From contig NC_053036.3 in assembly GCF_002575655.3 (NCBI RefSeq), positions 157,642,627 to 157,706,626 on the forward strand: 64,000 nt of DNA. The letters run 5' to 3'. The translations under genes and the position numbers were made by a program. Position 1 is the first letter of the stretch; every line of letters starts with the position of its first letter. This DNA comes from Aegilops tauschii subsp. strangulata (Eukaryota > Streptophyta > Magnoliopsida > Poales > Poaceae). Positions 44,877 through 57,406 of the stretch are shown piece after piece. Below the pieces are notes generated by a model that was not told where the DNA came from, ran no database searches, and worked only from the letters and a program-made list of their open reading frames with translations.

Positions 44877-46615
44877 ATGCCCTAGAGGCAATAATAAAAT
44901 GGTTATTATTGTATTTCCTTGTTCATGATAATTGTCTATTGTTCATGCTATAATTGTATTAACTGGAAACCGTAATACATGTGTGAATACATAGACCAGA
45001 ACATGTCCCTAGTAAGCCTCTAGTTGACTAGCTCGTTGATCAATAGATGGTTATGGTTTCCTGACCATGGACATTGGATGTCATTGATAACGGGATCACA
45101 TCATTAGGAGAATGATGTGATGGACAAGACCCAATCCTAAGCATAGCACAAGATCGTGTAGTTCGTTTGCTAAGAGCTTTTCTAATGTCAAGTATCATTT
45201 CCTTAGACCATGAGATTGTGCAACTCCCGGATACTGTAGGAATGCTTTGGGTGTACCAAACGTCACAACGTAACTGGGTGGCTATAAAGGTGCACTACAG
45301 GTATCTCCGAAAGTGTCTGTTGGGTTGGCACGAATCGAGACTGGGATTTGTCACTTCGTATGACGGAGAGGTATCTCTGGGCCCACTCGGTAATGCATCA
45401 TCATAATGAGTTCAATGTGACTAATGAGTTAGCCACGGGATCATGCGTTACGGAACGAGTAAAGAGACTTGCCGGTAACGAGATTGAATGAGGTATTGGG
45501 ATACCGACGATCGAATCTCGGGCAAGTAACATATCGATAGACAAAGGGAATTGTATACGGGATTGATTGAATCCCCGACATCGTGGTTCATCCGATGAGA
45601 TCATCGTGGAACATGTGGGAGCCAATATGGGTATCCAGATCCCGCTATTGGTTATTGGCCGGAGAGGTGTCTCGGTCATGTCTGCATGGTTCCCGAACCC
45701 GTAGGGTCTACACACTTAACGTTCGGTGACGCTAGAGTTTTTATGGGAAATAGTATGTGGTTACCGAAGGTTGTTCGGAGTCCCGGATGAGATCCCGGAC
45801 GTGACGAGGAACTCCGGAGTGGTCCGGAGGTGAAGATCGATATATTGGATGAAGGGTATTGGAGTCCGGAATTGTTCTCGGAGTACCGGGTGACGACCAG
45901 CGTGACCGAAAGGTGTTTCGGAGGCCCCGACAAGCGTTGGGGGGCCTTATGGGCCAAGGGGAGGGGGCACACCAGCCCACTAAGGGGTTGTGCGCCCCTC
46001 CCAGCCCCTCTCACGTAACGTGGAGAGGTGGGGCGCCTCCCCTAGGGCAGCCACCCCTCCCGGCTTGGGGGGCAAGTTTCACAAGGGTGGGGGCGCCCAA
46101 ACCCATCTAGGGTTTCCCCTGTGGCCGCCGCCCCTCCCCTAGGGAACCCTAGGGCGCCTCCTCCACCCACTTCCCCTTATATATATAGTGAGGGAGAGAG
46201 AGGGCAGCCGCACCCCTTGCCTGGCGTAGCCCTCTCCTCCTCCAACTCCTCCTCCTCCTCCGTAGTGCTTAGCGAAGCTCTGCCGGAGAACCACGAGCTC
46301 CATTGCCACCACGCCGTCGTGCTGCTGGAGTTCTCCCTCAACTTCTCCTCTCCCCTTGCTGGATCAAGAAGGAGGGGACGTCCCCGGGCTGTACGTGTGT
46401 TGAACGCGGAGGCGCCGTCCGTTCGGCGCTAGATCGGATCTTCTGCGATTTGAATCGCCGCGAGTACGACTCCATCAACCGCGTTCTTGTAAAGCTTCCG
46501 CTTAGCGATCTTCAGGGGTATGAAGATGCACTCCCTCTCTCTCGTTGCTAGCATCTCCTAGATTGATCTTGGTGGCACGTAGGAAAATTTTGAATTATTG
46601 CTACGTTCCCCAACA
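44877..46615 (+). mobile_element. Solo LTR, BARE/Angela type (Ty1/copia)
   Basis: 1739 bp starting TGTTGGAAATATGCCCTAG and ending CCCCAACA, flanked by GTACT at 44872-44876 and 46616-46620. The sequence is the LTR of the very abundant Triticeae BARE1/Angela/WIS group (recognised from memory). No internal domain is present, so the element was reduced by LTR-LTR recombination. It sits inside the Athila-like element. Confidence 0.9.
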
Positions 46616-46620
46616 GTACT

Positions 46621-48084
46621 TTGCTTTGAGGGCTAATAAACTTTTGCAATAAGTATATGAGCTCTTTATGACTAATGTGAGTCCATGGATTATACGCACT
46701 CTCACCCTTCCATCATTGCTAGCCTCTTCGGTACCGTGCATTGCCCTTTCTCACCTCGAGAGTTGGTGCAAACTTCGCCGGTGCATCCAAACTCTGTGAT
46801 ACGATACGCTCTATCACACATAAGCCTCATTATATCTTCCTCAAAACAGCCACCATACCTACCTATCATGGCATTTCCATAGCCATTCTGAGATATATTG
46901 CCATGCAACTTCCATCATCATCATATACATGACTTGAGCATTTATTGTCATATTGCTTTGCATGATCGTAAGATAGCTAGCATGATGTTTTCATGGCTTG
47001 TCCGTTTTTTGATGTCATTGCTACGCTAGATCATTGCACATCCGGGTACACCGCTGGAGGCATTCATATAGAGTCATATCTTTGTTCTAGTATCGAGTTG
47101 TAATATTGAGTTGTAAGTAAATAAAAGTGTGATGATCATCATTATTAGAGCATTGTCCCAGTGAGGAAAGGATGATGGAGACTATGATTCCCCCACAAGT
47201 CGGGATGGGACTCCGGACGAAAAAATTAAAAAATAAAAAAAATAAAAAAGGGAAAGGCCAAAAAAAAAGAGAAGGCCCAAAAAAAGGAAAAAAGGAAAAA
47301 AATGAGAGAAAAGAGAGAAGGGACAATGTTACTATCTTTTTACCACACTTGTGCTTCAGAGTAGCATCATGTTCTTCATATAGAGAGTCTCTTGAGTTAT
47401 CACTTTCATGTACTAGTGGGAATTTTCATTATAGAACTTGGCTTGTATATTCCGATGATGGGCTTCCTCAAATGCCCGAGGTCTTCATGAGCAAGCAAGT
47501 TGGATGCACACCCACTTAGTTTCAGTTTGAGCTTTCATACACTTATAGCTCTAGTGCATCCGTTGCATGGCAATCTCTACTCCTCGCATTGACATCAATT
47601 GATGAGCATCTCCATAGCCCGTTGATTAGCCGCGTCGATGTGAGACTTTCTCCTTTTTTTGTCTTCTCCACACAACCTCCATCATCATATTCTATTCCAC
47701 CCATAGTGCTATGTCCATGGCTTGCGCTCATGTATTGCGTGAGGGTTGAAAAAGCTAAAGCGCGTTAAAAAGTATGAACCAATTGCTCGGCTTGTCATCG
47801 GGGTTGTGTATGATGGGAGCATTTTGTGTGATGAAAATGAAGCATGGCCAAGCTATATGATTTTCTAGGGATAAGCTTTCCTTGGCTATGTTATTTTGAT
47901 AAGACATAATTGCTTGGTTAGTATGCTTGAAGTATTATTGTCTTAATGTCAAATGATAGACTATTTCTTTGAATCACTCGTGTCTTAATATTCATGCCAT
48001 GATTAGATTATGTGATCAAGATTATGCTAGGTAGCATTCCACATCAAAAATTATATTTTTTATCATTTACCTACTCGAGGACGA
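46621..48084 (+). other. 3' interior of the Athila-like element
   Basis: Non-coding. 47218-47330 is an A/G-rich low-complexity tract (AAAAAG and AAGGCC runs) that yields a lysine-rich frame of no significance. Confidence 0.5.
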
Positions 48085-48107
48085 GCGGGAATTAAGCTTG
48101 GGGATGC
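48085..48107 (+). other. Polypurine-like tract before 3' LTR
   Basis: gcgggaattaagcttggggatgc ends directly at the LTR start, as in Athila-like elements of Triticeae. Confidence 0.6.
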
Positions 48108-49632
48108 TGATATGTCTCTGTCGTATCTATAATTTTTGATTGTTCCATGCCAATATTATGCAACTTCCATATACTTTTGGCAACTTTTTATACTATTTTT
48201 GGGACTAACATATTGATCCAGTGCCTAGTGCCAGTTCCTATTTGTTGCATGTTTTATGTTTCGCAGAAACCCCATATCAAACGGAGTCGAAATGGGATAA
48301 AAACTGATGGAGATTTTTTTGGAATATTTATGATTTTAGGGAAGAAGAATCAACGCGATACGATGCCCGAGGGGGCCACGAGGCAGGGGGACGCGCCCCA
48401 GGTGGGCAGGCGCGCCCCTGACCCTCGTGGGCACCCCGTAAGGCAGTTGGAGCCCTTCTTTCGCAGCAAGAAAGATAATTTCCTGATAGAGATCGTGTCC
48501 AAAATCCAGCCCAATCGGAGTTACGGATCTCCGGTTATAAAAGAAACGGTGAAAGGGCAGAATCCGGAACGCAGAAACAGAGAGAGACAGAGAGACAGAT
48601 CCAATCTCGGAGGGGCTCTCGCCCCTCCCACGCCATGGAGACCATGGACCAGAGGGGAAACCCTTCTCCCATCTAGGGAGAAGGTCAAGGAAGAAGAAGA
48701 AGAAGAAGGGGGGCTCCCTCCCCCTTGCTTTCGGTGGCGCCGGAACGCCGTCGGGGCCATCATCATCACCGCGATCTTCACCAACACCTACGCCATCTTC
48801 ACCAACATCTCCATCACCTTCCCCCCTCTATCTACAGCGGTCCACTCTCCCGCAACCCGATGTACCCTCTACTTGAACATGGTGCTTTATGCTTCATATT
48901 ATTATCCAATGATGTGTTGCCATCCTATGATGTCTGAGTAGATTTTCGTTGTCCTATCGGTAATTGGTGAATTGCTATGATTGGTTTAATTTGCTTGTGG
49001 TTATGTTGCTGTCCTTTGGTGCCCATCATATGAGCGCGCGCGTGGGTCACACCATAGGGTTAGTTGTATGTTGATATGACTATGTATTGGAGGGCAAGAG
49101 TGACAGAAGCTTCAACCTAGCATAGAAATTGATGCATACGGGATTGAAGGGATCTTAATGCTATGGTTGGGTTTTACCTTAATGAACGTTAGTAGTTGCG
49201 GATGCTTGCTAATAGTTCCAATCATAAGTGCATATAATTCCAAGTCATGGATGACATGCTAGTAGTGGCCTCTCCCACATAAAACTTGCTATCGGTCTAG
49301 TAACATAGTCAATTGCTTAGGGACAATTTCGCAACTCCTACCACCACTTTTCCACACTCGCTATACTAACTTTATTGTGTCTTTATCTAAACAGCCCCTA
49401 GTTTTTATTTACGCTCTCTTTATATTCTTGCAAACCTATCCAAAAACACCTACAAAGTACTCCTAGTTTTATACTTGTTCTAGGTAAAGCGAACGTCAAG
49501 CATGCGTAGAGTTGTATCGGTGGTCGATAGAACTTGAGGGAATATTTGTTCTACCTTTAGCTCCTCGTTGGGTTCGAAACTCTTACTTATCGAAAGGGGC
49601 TACAATTTATCCCCTATACTTGTGGGTTATCA
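48108..49632 (+). repeat. 3' LTR of the Athila-like element
   Basis: 1525 bp. Compared with the 5' LTR it has an extra ~22-bp GC-rich stretch near 48390-48412 and lacks ~14 bp near 49148. Both are consistent with independent change since insertion. Confidence 0.9.
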
Positions 49633-49880
49633 CCCTGGTGTTTGAAATTCATTTCCATTTCTTGCATGGGACCTAAGCATGCACCCAAGGACACAGATTT
49701 GATTTTTCAACCAATTTATATGCACTGGAGCATGTGCATGTAGTTTAATTTTGAATTGTTCACCTGAAATGGCTAGAAAACCAATTTAATGTATAAAATG
49801 TTCAAACGAACCCTGAATAATTCCAATTCTTTTACGACACACATATAGTTGCATGTTCACTCCAGATAAAAGGTCTAGCA
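49633..49880. repeat. Tandem ~504-bp array, right remnant
   Basis: Continues the interrupted sixth unit (ccctggtgtttgaaattcat onward) and loses similarity after about 49830-49880. Confidence 0.8.
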
Positions 49881-50135
49881 ATTCAAACACCGTCCATTGC
49901 TGCTGTGACCCCATTATGTAATTCAAATCAAGATGAAAAATCAAGTAGATCGCACACAGTTTATTATCAGCAACCGTGTGAGATGCAGCACAAAATATCC
50001 TGGAGCACCGTCGGTGTATAGTACGCCTATGGCTTACGCGAGAAGGTGCGTCGGCTACAGTCTACAGCAGGCGTCTCAAGCACACTAGCTCGCTCCCCGA
50101 ATATCATTTTACTGTTCAATCGTCGCTGGTGAAAG

Positions 50136-50750
50136 ATGGGCACGTGGACCCGCGTTGTGAGGGCAACTCCGGTGGCCCACTCTGGCGAGAGCGCGGCCGC
50201 AGTCGCCATGCGCGTGCTAACAAGGTGCATGAGCGCGTCTGCAATCTGCGACCGGGCGGCAAAGGCAGCCCAAATGGCCGATGTTGCTTCTCAGGTGGCG
50301 GCAGCAACATCTGCCTTGGGGATAGCAACTGACGAGAGCGGCACATCAACTGTCCATTCCGCAGCGGCGGCCTTAGCCCTGATGGAGGCCGCCCACGACC
50401 ATGTCGAGGCCGCCCATGCCCAAATCCTGGCGGTCACCGCACAAATCGAATGAAGCTTCTCCGACAATGGTCGGCAACCCACGGCCGAAGAGCTGGCAAT
50501 CGCCGAGAGCGTTCGAGCAGCCGTCCGTTCCTCCGCCGCATACCTTGCAACGACGGAGCCCGTCCAAGCCCAGATCGTGTCCGCCCACGCCCATCTCGTG
50601 GCGGCCTTTTCCAAAGAGATGGCGGACGCGGATGGCGAGATGCTTGCTGAGTATGGTGCGATGGATGCCATGGAGCCCCTTCCCCAGGAGAACGTCGGGC
50701 GCGAGCTGGACATGGAGGCGGTGGTGGAGATCGACGAGCACCAGCCGTAG
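50136..50750 (+). pseudogene. Ala/His-rich helical ORF with one internal TGA
   Basis: ATG at 50136. The frame is open for 105 codons, hits TGA at 50451-50453, then stays open in the same frame for 98 more codons to TAG at 50748. The product would be alanine-rich and helical with heptad-like AHAQI/AHAHL blocks and an acidic C-terminus (ELDMEAVVEIDEHQP). CGA to TGA at a CpG is the simplest cause, though the original residue cannot be seen here. Size, composition and the 3' flank (tagtagtact, tttgtttaattaagagc) resemble the split ORF at 25214/36315. Family not recognised. Confidence 0.5.
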
Positions 50751-52439
50751 TAGTACTCTTTATTTTGTTTAATTAAGAGCGCCGGTCTTTAATTTGTTGG
50801 AGTAATGTTTAGGTCAGCTAGCTCTGTTTAATTGCTGAACTTGCTCGATTAAGAAGTGTGGGTGTGCTGTAGTCTCCTTTGTGTACCCAAATTATGCAAT
50901 GACGTGGATGACCACTGTAACCATGGAAATTCGAACCAAAACTTTTGACGTTCAAACTCATCACACACGGGTTAAGCTATCTGAATCGTTTGTGATGTCC
51001 ACATATCGTACACAGTTCTGAATAAGGGTCCGTGTCTGATGACACTATGCGCGCCAGTTTTTTCGCTGAAGCGATTCCAAATTTTCGGCTTCCGCGGAAA
51101 TATCTACCTCCCCGCCCCCCTTACCAAAAAGCCACATTTCCCCTCTTTCCACCTTCCTTTCCAAGTTGAAACTTTCACTCCTTGCTTGCAGCGCCGCCTC
51201 CTCGTCGGTGACCCTCCTTCACGCTGCTCGGCCTCGTCTATCTAGGCAGGTAATCCACACCCGACCCCCATCATCCTCCTCCTTCCACATCCCACATGCC
51301 CCGACCGCCGGCACGAGCGCGACACCTTCCACCCAAATAACCGACCCCTCCACCAACTAAGCACCGCCATTCGTGCCGAGCCCCAGATCTTGAAGGAGCA
51401 CCTTGCCATTTGCTAGCTATGCCGGTTAAGCATGCTCGGTTTACCCGTTGCGTGTGCTGCTCCTGCCTTTCCTTCACATATTCTAGTGAATTGTGCTATC
51501 TAATTTTACCATGCAATCTGTTGCTCTAGTGTATATGTTCTATATGTCGTGCAGTGTGGTGCTCACTTATTAACTGTTTTGTTAATTAGTTATCGTCTTC
51601 AGTTAACTGTTTGGTTCAATTCTGTAAATGTGATGTTCAATTCTTCAGGCTGCAATTTTGTATTGTGTTCCATGTGAGAAATAAATCGAATTTATCTTTA
51701 CAAAATTGTGGGTGCATTCTGTTATTGTATACCATGTGAGGAATAAATTGAATTTGGTTGTAGTAAATACATGAGAAACAAATACAATTGCTACAATTGG
51801 CTGTAGTTAACCGTTTGGTTAACTGTCTGATCTTTTATTAGGAGTATGTTATATTGTGCAATATGGTGCTCAGTTAATGTTTGGTTCATTTGTTGTGGTG
51901 TTTAGTTAACTGCTTGGTACAATTCTGCAATGCGATGTCCAATTGTCGTGGGTAGAATTTTGTATTGTTGTGCATGTGAGGAATAAATCGAATTTGGCTG
52001 CACTTAATACATGAGAAACATATACAAGTGCTATATTTCCTAATTCTTAATCATGCTTAGTTTGGATAAATGGGTTTTTCCGTGTGGCTTGAATTAATCT
52101 GATGAATCTGCAATGTGCTTATTTTTCATCAACATATTTTACTGATAGCATGCGAACCCTTACTTAACCTGATGACTAACTACCTTATATGTGTTGCAGG
52201 GAAACAGTGGGAAGCACTGAGGTTTACAATCGAGGTTAGCACGCGCATGGTCCGTTGTCTAATAGCACATTATTGTGCAATTGCAGGAACCATTCTAATA
52301 TTTTGGTTTTTAACAATTTGGCCTTGCACATGTAGGTCCTACTGTCAAAGGTTTTGACCCACTGTTCGACCCTTTTCGCATATAGGGAAATGAGTTGTCT
52401 ATGAATATCAATCAAATCAAGAAACTCAGAAAGATTGTT
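50751..52439. other. Leader and introns upstream of the B3-like exons
   Basis: Mostly AT-rich, with a CT/CCCC-rich 51100-51370 block that looks like a plant 5' leader. 50940-51020 contains two copies of the aa.cgtttgtgatg motif also seen at 53110-53490. A possible short exon follows TTGCAG at 52194-52199. No complete upstream coding exon was identified. Confidence 0.35.
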
Positions 52440-52850
52440 AGGATAAAGAATTAGCGACAAAAAACAACAAGATCTTTGTCTGCACAATGAAGAAGACATC
52501 AGTTCACTACAAGATGGTACTAACTATTATACCTTGCCTTTTTTTATTCCTTTGCCCCATTTTCAATATAGAGAAGATATGCACATCCTTGTTTTCAGTC
52601 CTTTTCAAAGCAGTTCACTGATGATTACCTCTCAAACCACGTCTATGTTCAGGAGGCGAGGAAGGTTTTCATACAACACCCACGGTTCAATATTGAAGTG
52701 TTCCTGAAGAGGACAAAGGACGGACGGTCAATCATTCATAGGCACTGGCCTAATGTTACAAAGACCTTCAACATGAATGAAGGCTCAATATTCGCCTTCC
52801 GCTTCAGCAGTTTTCCAGATGAGATGCATCTGTCTATATACCGTCTATGA
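52440..52850 (+). CDS. B3 DNA-binding-domain-like gene fragment, two exons
   Basis: Exon ~52460..52516 (NNKIFVCTMKKTSVHYKM) and exon 52599..52850 join in phase through GTACTA and TTTTCAG. The 84-codon last exon ends in TGA and has B3-like features: KQFTDDYLSNH, IEVFLKRTKDGRSIIHRHWP and FNMNEGSIFAFRFSSFP. This is the order seen in the C-terminal half of plant B3 domains (basic/aromatic strand, HWP, GD/GS-I-x-F-F). The upstream half of the domain and the start were not found, so the gene is partial or has 5' exons I missed. It lies between repeats at 50940-51020 and 53110-53490 and may be carried by a transposon. Confidence 0.5.
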
Positions 52851-53109
52851 TGCTAATTTTGAAAGGTTCTACATGTTGCATGTGGAACTTGCTGCTCGTG
52901 CAGTTGTGTAATGGGGTAGCTGAGTGCTGAAGATATATCATGTTGTACTCTGATGTATTTCAATTATGAAATTCTGCTTCCTTAATATGGAAATGAAATA
53001 TATTGTGTGCTTAATATGAAATGCCAATTAGATTAATAAATGGATTATGAACAATCGGATAATTATCCTGCTAATAGCAAATTAGCCTGCTAATTAGGTT
53101 TTGCTATTG

Positions 53110-53490
53110 CAAACGGTTGTTGAAAAAATACCATGGGCGATGACCTCAAGCAACGCACACAGTTTCTAGGAATAAACCGTGTTGGATCAATGAACAATCA
53201 CACACGACTTTCTCTTGAAAACTGTTTGTGTTAGACTACCTTGCGCAAACGTTTACCACCTAAAAACTGTGTGTGATGGACAACTTTTGCCACACAATTT
53301 CTTCTACGGACCGTGTGTGATACATTCAATAACGCAAACGATTTAACAGGAAAAATTGTGTGTGATGTACCTGTGAACGGAAACGTTTTCCTTGGAGCGA
53401 CTGTGTGGGATGTACATACGAACACAAACGTCTAGCGGGGACTGACTGTGTGGGATGTACTTGCGACCGAAAACAATTTCGCCGTATAAT
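53110..53490. repeat. ~45-bp degenerate tandem array
   Basis: About eight units of the form (g)caaacgtttt..c...aaaactgtgtgtgatg(t)ac with a period close to 45 bp. The regular period and divergence suggest subterminal repeats of a DNA transposon. Related motifs occur at 37310-37530 and 50940-51020. Confidence 0.7.
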
Positions 53491-56400
53491 TGTTTTTTAG
53501 CTCTACTATACGTATTTCCGTATATGAGCGCTCGCCGATCGCACATGACCTCATTTTGCCGAACGTGTGTGCCAGAAGGGCATATCCTCGATTTTTTCTG
53601 GGTTGTGTGGGAAGGACCCCCCTATCGCCCACACTCACTTGGCGATGGTTACAAACTATTCGAGTCTTAGGTATTTTCATACCATGCTCCCCCAGATTAC
53701 TCCATCTTCACTAAAATTGGGGTACCTTTAAACTTTATTATTTGGGTTTATTCTGTTAAAAATTTCTTCTTTATGGCACTTTAAGCACCGTCTTAGTATT
53801 CCTAATTCTGCTTTCGAAACTGTAAAAGATCCGGGAATACAACTATTTCTTTTCTTTAGGGGTAATGGATCACTTTAGATGCATAATGTGCATCACATTA
53901 TCTAAAGTATAGGGGAGTTTCATCATTCATAATTTCTTTCATATTTCTTTCTCCCCCTCGAAATGTGGGAAGAACTTTTCTGCCACAATTTTGAAAACCA
54001 TTCATAACTCTTGTGAATTGATGAAACTTCGATTATCTATTTCATTCATCTGATTACTTCATACAAAATGAAGTTATCTGTTAATTGGTACGGGAGTACT
54101 TTTTCCTCATTCCATTTCAGAAACTCAACAAATTTCTTTATCATTAGTACTTTTGCAAGTCACACTTTCATACCATTCTTATCTTCAGGTTTGTCTGTAA
54201 CTTTTATTCTCTTTTGATTTATCGAGTGCTTAATGTGTACGGTCGATACTAGGAAAGCATAATAGCTACTCCATACTTTTCTCCCAGAGTGGGACACATT
54301 AAAAGCACATGAGTCATCATATCTTTCTCCTGTCATACAGGATAAGTCCTTTGCCTAAATTTCTCCCGCCATACAGGATTTTTGACATAATACTATGTCA
54401 ACTTTACCCAGTTACGCATGTATTTTCCCAGACTTTTCCCGCCATGCGGGTTTTATCATAATCATCTTTTCCCGCTATGCGGGTAATTCCCTGTAAGGGA
54501 CATAAATGCCAGAATTGGCTCTTTTAACTGCATATTCAATCGTCAAATTCAGAAATAAATCTGAATGCTCTTTGACACACAAGCTTGATCCGACGTTGGT
54601 CAAATTAAACACGCATGTTGCTTGTTTCATTTCAAATCATGTTGACTGAAAAATCTTCTTCATAGAGAGTACATGAAAGACATTTGTCAACCAAGACTCT
54701 CAATAATCTATCTCTTTTCTTTTGAAGCCATTCTTTAGAGAGAACATACTCCCTCACGTTATGACCTTTCTTGGTAATCTTTCGGGTCACAAGTATCCAG
54801 CCATTCGCTTTCACGAATGAAAGCATGGAAAACTTTTAATCTGAGAAAACTTAGCCAATAATCAACAATAATGAGCATAAAAAATAACCCTACGTTGGTC
54901 TGGTTAAAAAATATGCACATTAAACTTTTTAAAACTTTCCTTTTATATTGTAAATAACCGTTGTGGCAGAATTAGAATAAAACAACATCCTTCTACATTA
55001 AGTCCATACCACCGTTGGGCGGAAATGGAAATAATGCATATAACTCATAAACAATGTGATGATAGTAGTTCTATTAAACAACTTTGCTAAGAAATCATCA
55101 TCATCATCAAATTTATTGCAGAGGAAACAAGAAATATACATTTCTCTAGCTCAAGAGAATTTCTTGATATTTATGTGTTCTCTGAAAATTGATAACTTTG
55201 ATACAAAATTTATCAGAGATTTAAGCTTTGAACATAAGACTCATAGAATTATAGTACTGTTATCATCAACGTTGGTCAGAAAATAACAATACCATGTTTT
55301 AACTTTAAAACAAATATCTTTCTTTTGTCATAGCGGAAGCTATCTGAATCTGATTTCACCCACACGGGAAAAACATTGCTAAGAACAGTTTTTCCAATTA
55401 AATTTTCCCGTTGGTTCCAATTTAATTGGAGGATAAAACTTTTACTTTGCAGCGGAAACTTTACAATATTCTATCCAGAAACAATTTTGTACTCTTTTAC
55501 TCTCTAAGCAATTTTAACCGGTTGGTTCAAAATTGCATTAGAGAAGCAACAATTTAATCTTTTACTTTAGTTCTATTCACTTTTAAAAGAGCACTTTTAT
55601 TTTTATTTGCAGCGGAAAAACATGAATAAAAAAATCATGAACTTTTTACTTTTCAGAAGTATTTCTTTTACTTTTCTGTTTTCTAATCAATTATCTCGAT
55701 GGTTCAAATTGACTAGAGATTCAAACTGTACAAAACTGTACAAAAAACAAAAACAACAGCCCACCGCTTCCGGGCCCAAAAGGTCCCGTAGGCGGGCGCG
55801 CTCAGCTGCGCGGCTGCACCTCCGCCCTATTGGGCCCAACGGCTCACCGGGGCAGCGCGGCTGCGGCCTGGCGCTCTATGCTTTCGGCCCAAAAGGCCCG
55901 AGCGAGACTAGGTTTTACATCCAGGCCGTTCAAGGCGATCAGACGGCCGAGCATGGATATCGGTTGAACAAAACCGGGACAGAGTTCCCCGATACCGAAC
56001 CCTAGACCCCATTCGAGTCTGCCTCTCTCGATCTCTCTCTCTACCGTCGACGCTCTCTCACCCGTAGCGGAAAAAAGGGCAGTGCCCCGACTGCCCGGCC
56101 CGACCGCCGGCGGCGATGGCGAAAGCCACCGTGCGCGCCTCTTTCTCTCCTCCCATTTCCTTATAGGTGGCAGATCAAGAGTGAGGGGCGCGCCACGCCT
56201 CCTCTCTTCCCTTGCGCGATCTGTTACCGGACGGCGACGGCTCGGCCGCCCCCGCCGCCGCCGGCGGTTTCCACCGCGCCGCGCGAACCCTTCCCCCTCC
56301 CTCTTTGCCTTTCTGTGTGACAGAGAGGGAACGAGTGCGATGCACCGTCCTCTGCCCCTTACAGCGCCCGACGGCGACCTAGATGGACGGAGCGGTTGTG

Positions 56401-56699
56401 CCCTTGCCGACCCCTTCGCCGGTCGCGCGTTCCCCTTGCGGTGAGCGCACCGCCGTCAAATGGATCGGTTGTGGTGCTCTTTGCCCCCTGTTGGGGTGGT
56501 TCTTCGTCCCTGCACCTCGGCTTGCCGATGCGTGTGGGGATCGAGAGGAACTGGCGCGGCCTTGCGGCGGCGCTCTTTGCCGGCGAGGCTCGAAGCCCTC
56601 CTCGGTGAGGTCTTTGCCCTTCTCTTTAGGGTTCTAAGGGAGGGGAAGATTTTTTCTATTTACACCGAAATCCTAAACCCAGAACTTGTCTAATACCAT
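53491..56699 (-). mobile_element. Probable decayed LTR-retrotransposon interior
   Basis: Read on the minus strand from the LTR-like block at 56700, there is a primer-site-like TGGTATTAG, then a GC-rich leader (56700-55740), then AT-rich DNA with repeated blocks (cgttggtca..aaaaataa near 54895, 55270; cagcggaa near 55450, 55610; cccgccat.cagg near 54365-54480). No gag or pol domain is recognised. Confidence 0.35.
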
Positions 56700-57028
56700 T
56701 GTTGGTTCACTGGATCGGTTAGGGTTAGGGATCTACGGTGGAGTACCTTCACTTTGACTCAAGGAGGTCCCGGTGCCGGCCATGGTGATGGCAGAGAGTA
56801 GCGGTGGTGGTGCTTCCCCTCAGCACTGCACTAACCCTAGATCGGTAGGGGGCGTAGGTGGGGTGTACGGCGTCGTGACGAACCTCGTGTTGCGAGCCAC
56901 CGGCCCCCACCTCTTTATATATAGTGCAGGTGACAGCGGCCCATCAAGGTTGAGCGCTCCCGATCAGAGCGCGGATCTAAGGACCCGGTGGGCCGTTGAG
57001 CCCACACGGTGAGATCATCCTATAAGCA
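56700..57028 (-). repeat. LTR-like block
   Basis: The left edge starts TGTTGG on the plus strand (ending CCAACA on the minus), one base from TGGTATTAG. A TATATATAAAG box lies at about 56914-56925 on the minus strand. The right edge is not fixed and no partner LTR is in the window. Confidence 0.35.
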
Positions 57029-57406
57029 AAGTCATACCAAACCAAAACTATGCTTGAGCAGAAAAGAAGAAATAAAACGAAGTCGTTTGAAATAATGATC
57101 AAGAAACTATATCAACGACTATATTCGCATCAACCAACTCTTAACACCATAAAACACAGATCGGAGTGTCCACCACACGGACCGCACCGATGGTGGAGGA
57201 CACCCGCTGACTACCACATCACCGAAGAGAGCCCTACACTACACCCGCCGACAAAAAATGCAGAGAGCTGAACATTATCGGCAGCATCAACATCACGCGT
57301 GTACGTACTCTGCAGACCCATCCAGGACCCAACCAGCCGCCGACACGCTCCAAGCGTCACAACCACGTCGGGCCTTTGGCAACCGTCGCCGTCGCTGTGA
57401 GAGCGA
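57029..57406. other. Intergenic DNA
   Basis: No gene recognised; moderately GC-rich sequence downstream of the BAHD gene. Confidence 0.3.

Larger units (their letters stand above)
40412..49632 (+). mobile_element. Athila-like LTR retrotransposon without gag-pol, with nested solo LTR
   Basis: LTRs at 40412-41909 and 48108-49632 begin TGATATG and end TTATCA. They are flanked by CCCTG at 40407-40411 and 49633-49637. The tRNA-Asp-type primer site and the purine tract before the 3' LTR match the Athila branch of Ty3/gypsy (Triticeae WHAM/Sabrina/Fatima type; family name from memory). No gag or pol motif is visible in the ~6.2-kb interior, 1.74 kb of which is a nested solo LTR. It must therefore have depended on proteins of another element. 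Confidence 0.85.

Noticed and set aside
46121..46551. Frames of 80-100 codons near 46.1-46.5 kb
   Set aside because: Part of the BARE/Angela-type solo LTR and its leader-like sequence.
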